24,846 nucleotides of DNA from an uncultured Oscillospiraceae bacterium (GTDB lineage: Bacteria > Bacillota > Clostridia > Oscillospirales > Ruminococcaceae): assembly GCA_934463345.1 (NCBI GenBank), contig CAKSJL010000018.1, positions 1 through 24,846 on the forward strand. The letters run 5' to 3'. Both the position numbers and the translations under genes were made by a program. This document shows, one piece after another, positions 22,401 through 24,846 of this stretch; the stretch's first letter is position 1; each line of letters opens with the position of its first letter. The notes beneath the pieces were generated by a model. That model worked only from the letters and a program-made list of their open reading frames with translations, was not told where the DNA came from and searched no databases.

Positions 22401-24254
22401 ATGACATCTGGACAAAAGAAAACGCTGATAAGAATAATAATAAGTCTTGTGTTGCTTGTAATTGTATCCTTTCTTCCTCTGGACGGATACATGCAGCTTG
22501 CAGTATATCTTATTCCATATGCTGTGATAGGATACGACATTCTTTGGAAGGCAGTCAGAAATATACTTCATGGTCAGGTTTTCGATGAAAACTTTCTTAT
22601 GGCGATTGCAACGATTGGTGCGTTCGCATTAAAGGATTATCGTGAAGGAAGCGCCGTAATGCTGTTTTATCAGGTTGGTGAGCTTTTTCAGAGTGTTGCT
22701 GTCGGAAAGTCAAGAAAATCCATATCCTCTCTTATGGATATAAGACCAGACAGCGCAAATCTTGAAAGGAACGGAGAAATAGTAAGTGTTGACCCTGAAG
22801 AGGTTTCAATCGGGGATGTTATCATTATAAGACCGGGTGAAAAGATTCCTCTTGACGGCGTTATTATTGAAGGCTCAACGAGTGCGGATACATCTGCTCT
22901 TACCGGTGAATCTGTTCCGAAGACACTTCACGAGGGTGACGATGTCATAAGCGGCTGCATAAATATAAATGGTGTTATAAGAGTAAAGGTTACCAAAGAG
23001 TTCGGAGAATCGACAGTTTCAAAGATTCTTGATCTTGTTGAAAATTCCGGAAGCAAAAAGGCAAAGGCTGAAAACTTCATCACCAAATTTGCAAGATATT
23101 ATACCCCATGCGTTGTTATAGGTGCGCTGCTTCTTGCAGTTGTTCCGTCAATTATAACAGGTGAGTGGGCTAAGTGGATAAACCGAGCGCTCATATTCCT
23201 GGTCGTTTCCTGTCCATGCGCTCTTGTTATTTCTGTTCCTCTCAGCTTTTTTGGTGGTATCGGCGGTGCATCAAGATGTGGTATACTGATAAAGGGCGGC
23301 AATTATCTGGAAACTCTTTCAAAGGCAGAGGTTGTTGTCTTTGATAAGACGGGAACGCTTACGAAAGGCGTTTTTAATGTGACGGTAATTCATCCGCAGG
23401 TACTGACTGAGGAAAGGCTGATAGAGCTTGCAGCCTATGCAGAGGCATATTCGACGCATCCGATTTCACGTTCTATCAGAGAAGCGTACAATAAGGAAAT
23501 AGACAAAAGCAGGATAACCGATGTTGAGGAGCTTTCAGGAAAAGGTGTGTGCGCTGTTATAGACGGTCAGAAAGTTTATGCCGGAAACAACAAACTTATG
23601 GAGCAGATAGGCGTTGAATGGCATCCATGTCATCATACCGGAACAACTGTTCATATTGCTGTTGGAGGCGAATATGCAGGTCATATAGTTATTTCCGACG
23701 AGGTTAAGTTGGATTCAGCCGATGCAATAAAGCTGTTAAAAAATGAGGGCATAAAAAAGACTGTTATGCTGACGGGCGATGCAAAGGAAGTCGGTGAAAG
23801 CACTGCAAAGGCGCTTGGGCTTGATGAAGCATATACACAGCTTCTGCCAGACGGCAAGGTTGAAATGGTTGAAAAGCTGCTCAGTGAAAAGTCGGCTAAC
23901 GGAAAGCTGGTATTTGTCGGAGACGGTATCAATGATGCTCCGGTATTGTCGAGAGCAGATATAGGAATTGCGATGGGCAATGTCGGATCAGATGCAGCGA
24001 TAGAAGCGGCTGACATAGTTCTTATGGATGATAAGCCGTCGAAAATTGCTGCTGCGATAGAAATATCGAAGAAAACGCTCAGGATAGTTCATCAGAATAT
24101 AGTGTTTGCGCTTGCTGTAAAGCTTGCCGTTCTGGTGCTTAGTGCAGTGGGTATTGCAAATATGTGGGCAGCCGTTTTTGCAGATGTTGGTGTGTCTGTA
24201 ATTGCTATAATCAATGCTATGAGAGCGCTTAAAGTTGCCCAAAAGAATGATTAG
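22401..24254 (+). CDS. cadA: Zn/Cd/Pb-exporting P1B-type ATPase
   Basis: The 617-residue protein pumps divalent soft metals out across the membrane. It shows actuator TGES (168-171), the transmembrane metal motif SCPCAL (Cys271, Cys273), phosphorylation site DKTGT (Asp315), the HP motif THPISRS and the hinge GDGINDAP (507-514). The last helices contain AVKLAVLVL and a later WAAVFADVG, the Lys/Asp pair typical of the Zn/Cd/Pb subgroup (P1B-2). The protein begins directly with membrane helices and has no N-terminal HMA domain; CadA normally has about 710-730 residues including one. WHPCHHTG in the nucleotide-binding domain adds a His/Cys cluster. The start follows GGAGG at a normal distance. 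A terminator ends the operon. Confidence 0.96.
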   Translation: MTSGQKKTLIRIIISLVLLVIVSFLPLDGYMQLAVYLIPYAVIGYDILWKAVRNILHGQVFDENFLMAIATIGAFALKDYREGSAVMLFYQVGELFQSVAVGKSRKSISSLMDIRPDSANLERNGEIVSVDPEEVSIGDVIIIRPGEKIPLDGVIIEGSTSADTSALTGESVPKTLHEGDDVISGCININGVIRVKVTKEFGESTVSKILDLVENSGSKKAKAENFITKFARYYTPCVVIGALLLAVVPSIITGEWAKWINRALIFLVVSCPCALVISVPLSFFGGIGGASRCGILIKGGNYLETLSKAEVVVFDKTGTLTKGVFNVTVIHPQVLTEERLIELAAYAEAYSTHPISRSIREAYNKEIDKSRITDVEELSGKGVCAVIDGQKVYAGNNKLMEQIGVEWHPCHHTGTTVHIAVGGEYAGHIVISDEVKLDSADAIKLLKNEGIKKTVMLTGDAKEVGESTAKALGLDEAYTQLLPDGKVEMVEKLLSEKSANGKLVFVGDGINDAPVLSRADIGIAMGNVGSDAAIEAADIVLMDDKPSKIAAAIEISKKTLRIVHQNIVFALAVKLAVLVLSAVGIANMWAAVFADVGVSVIAIINAMRALKVAQKND

Positions 24255-24291
24255 TCCTTGTAGCTTGTATAAATTCTGTTGACTGAAACTA

Positions 24292-24329
24292 AAAATGGAA
24301 CACTCTTTTGAAAAGGAGCGTTCCATTTT
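24292..24329. terminator. Bidirectional terminator after cadA
   Basis: AAAATGGAAC (24292-24301) and GTTCCATTTT (24320-24329) are exact complements. CTCTTTTG and AAAAGGAG extend the stem inward. It ends both cadA and the convergent minus-strand gene, whose stop is 6 bases away. Confidence 0.9.
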
Positions 24330-24335
24330 AATTTG

Positions 24336-24846
24336 TTATTTATACGGATAATTTTGTTCAAATATACTTGTCACATAATAAATTTGCCAGCACAGCTGTA
24401 TAAGCTTCGGCTCGTAGTCCTCATAGTTTTTTAAGACCCAGTAAGCATATTCAAGAACGCTGAAACGCAGATAGCATTCTGTTCCATCCTCATACTTCAG
24501 GGTTACTTCTGTAGCCTTGTCGTAATCCCTCGGTGTGATGTTGCGAAGCTTTAATACCTTAAAGTTGTTCCCATCAATTGTAACATCTTCAACCTTAATT
24601 TTGTCTTTGTCATCGCCTGTAAGGTCGAATTTCACATCATCGGTAAAATAATGGCAAACAGTTACATCATGATCTAAAATCAAGGTTGAGCCAATATAAT
24701 GCTGAGAATCTGTTGCATTCTTTATTTTGCCGTATTTCTGCTCAATCTCGTCAGTTGTTCGCTTAAGGCTACCAGTCTCATCCAGCTGATTTATCTTGCT
24801 TTCGTCCCATGCTATAATAGAAGTTGCACAGGGGCATTCAGTATTA
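24336..24846 (-). CDS. Unidentified protein, C-terminal part (gene continues beyond the window)
   Basis: The minus-strand frame is open from the window edge to TAA 24336, giving 169 complete codons of the C terminus. The first in-frame TTG, at 24683, has no SD and the frame continues upstream of it, so the gene is partial at its 5' end. The residues are acidic and beta-rich (TVCHYFTDDVKFDLTGDDKD, ECYLRFSVLEYAYWVLKNYE) and end in FEQNYPYK. No dockerin, anchor or catalytic motif is visible in this part. The Asp/Asn/Tyr/Thr-rich composition resembles extracellular proteins of ruminococci, but I do not recognise the family. Confidence 0.7.
   Translation of the reverse strand, partial: NTECPCATSIIAWDESKINQLDETGSLKRTTDEIEQKYGKIKNATDSQHYIGSTLILDHDVTVCHYFTDDVKFDLTGDDKDKIKVEDVTIDGNNFKVLKLRNITPRDYDKATEVTLKYEDGTECYLRFSVLEYAYWVLKNYEDYEPKLIQLCWQIYYVTSIFEQNYPYK

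Noticed and set aside
21720..24254. Copper (CopY/CopZ/CopA) operon
   Set aside because: The repressor carries CadC-type cysteines and an alpha-5 site, the HMA motif is DCxxC, and the ATPase has the Lys/Asp pair of the Zn/Cd/Pb subgroup, not the Cu(I) motifs.

Overview
The window looks like chromosome from a low-to-mid-GC, spore-forming Firmicute, most likely a Ruminococcus-type member of the Oscillospirales. This is inferred from a Gram-positive gene set (a short SRP RNA upstream of dnaX-ybaB-recR, SpoIIID, a CadC-type repressor, a YdbT-like PH-domain protein), strong AGGAGG-type ribosome sites, TTGACA/TATAAT-like promoters and AT-rich spacers. No rRNA, tRNA, CRISPR array, phage or transposase gene was seen.

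Layout. 1-1583: tail of an unidentified gene and a three-domain bacterial PH membrane protein. 1696-4567: promoter, SRP RNA, then dnaX, ybaB and recR; the strongest ribosome site in front of dnaX points to an AUU start. 4710-6245: NfeD and SPFH membrane-scaffold pair, closed by a terminator. 6343-11172: promoter and a three-gene surface-glycan modification operon (MBOAT acyltransferase, DHHW/AlgX-like protein, FkbH-like HAD enzyme), closed by a terminator shared with a convergent PAP2 phosphatase. 11868-12214: a small broken gene resembling Dabb proteins. 12365-13629: a 397-residue protein of unknown function with a YbjN-like C-terminal region, followed by a 161-bp MITE-like inverted-repeat element that abuts its stop codon.

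13828-16453 (minus): recQ and a YdcF/SanA-type membrane protein. 16550-17280: spoIIID, preceded by an unexplained direct/inverted repeat cluster and followed, on the opposite strand, by a candidate small RNA with promoter, structured core and strong terminator. 17477-18669: an unknown 78-residue protein and a hemolysin III family membrane protein with a possibly structured leader. 18748-21421 (minus): MATE transporter, SGNH esterase and an Rrf2 regulator. A 75-bp palindromic repeat forms the MATE leader, and a degenerate relative of it lies at 1583.

21657-24254: a metal-resistance operon with a CadC-type repressor, a free-standing HMA metallochaperone and a Zn/Cd/Pb P-type ATPase that lacks its own HMA domain. 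The window ends inside an unrecognised minus-strand gene. The least ordinary items are the candidate antisense-strand RNA at 17062-17280, the apparent AUU start of dnaX, the MBOAT/DHHW/FkbH cassette without a nearby carrier protein, and the repeat elements.
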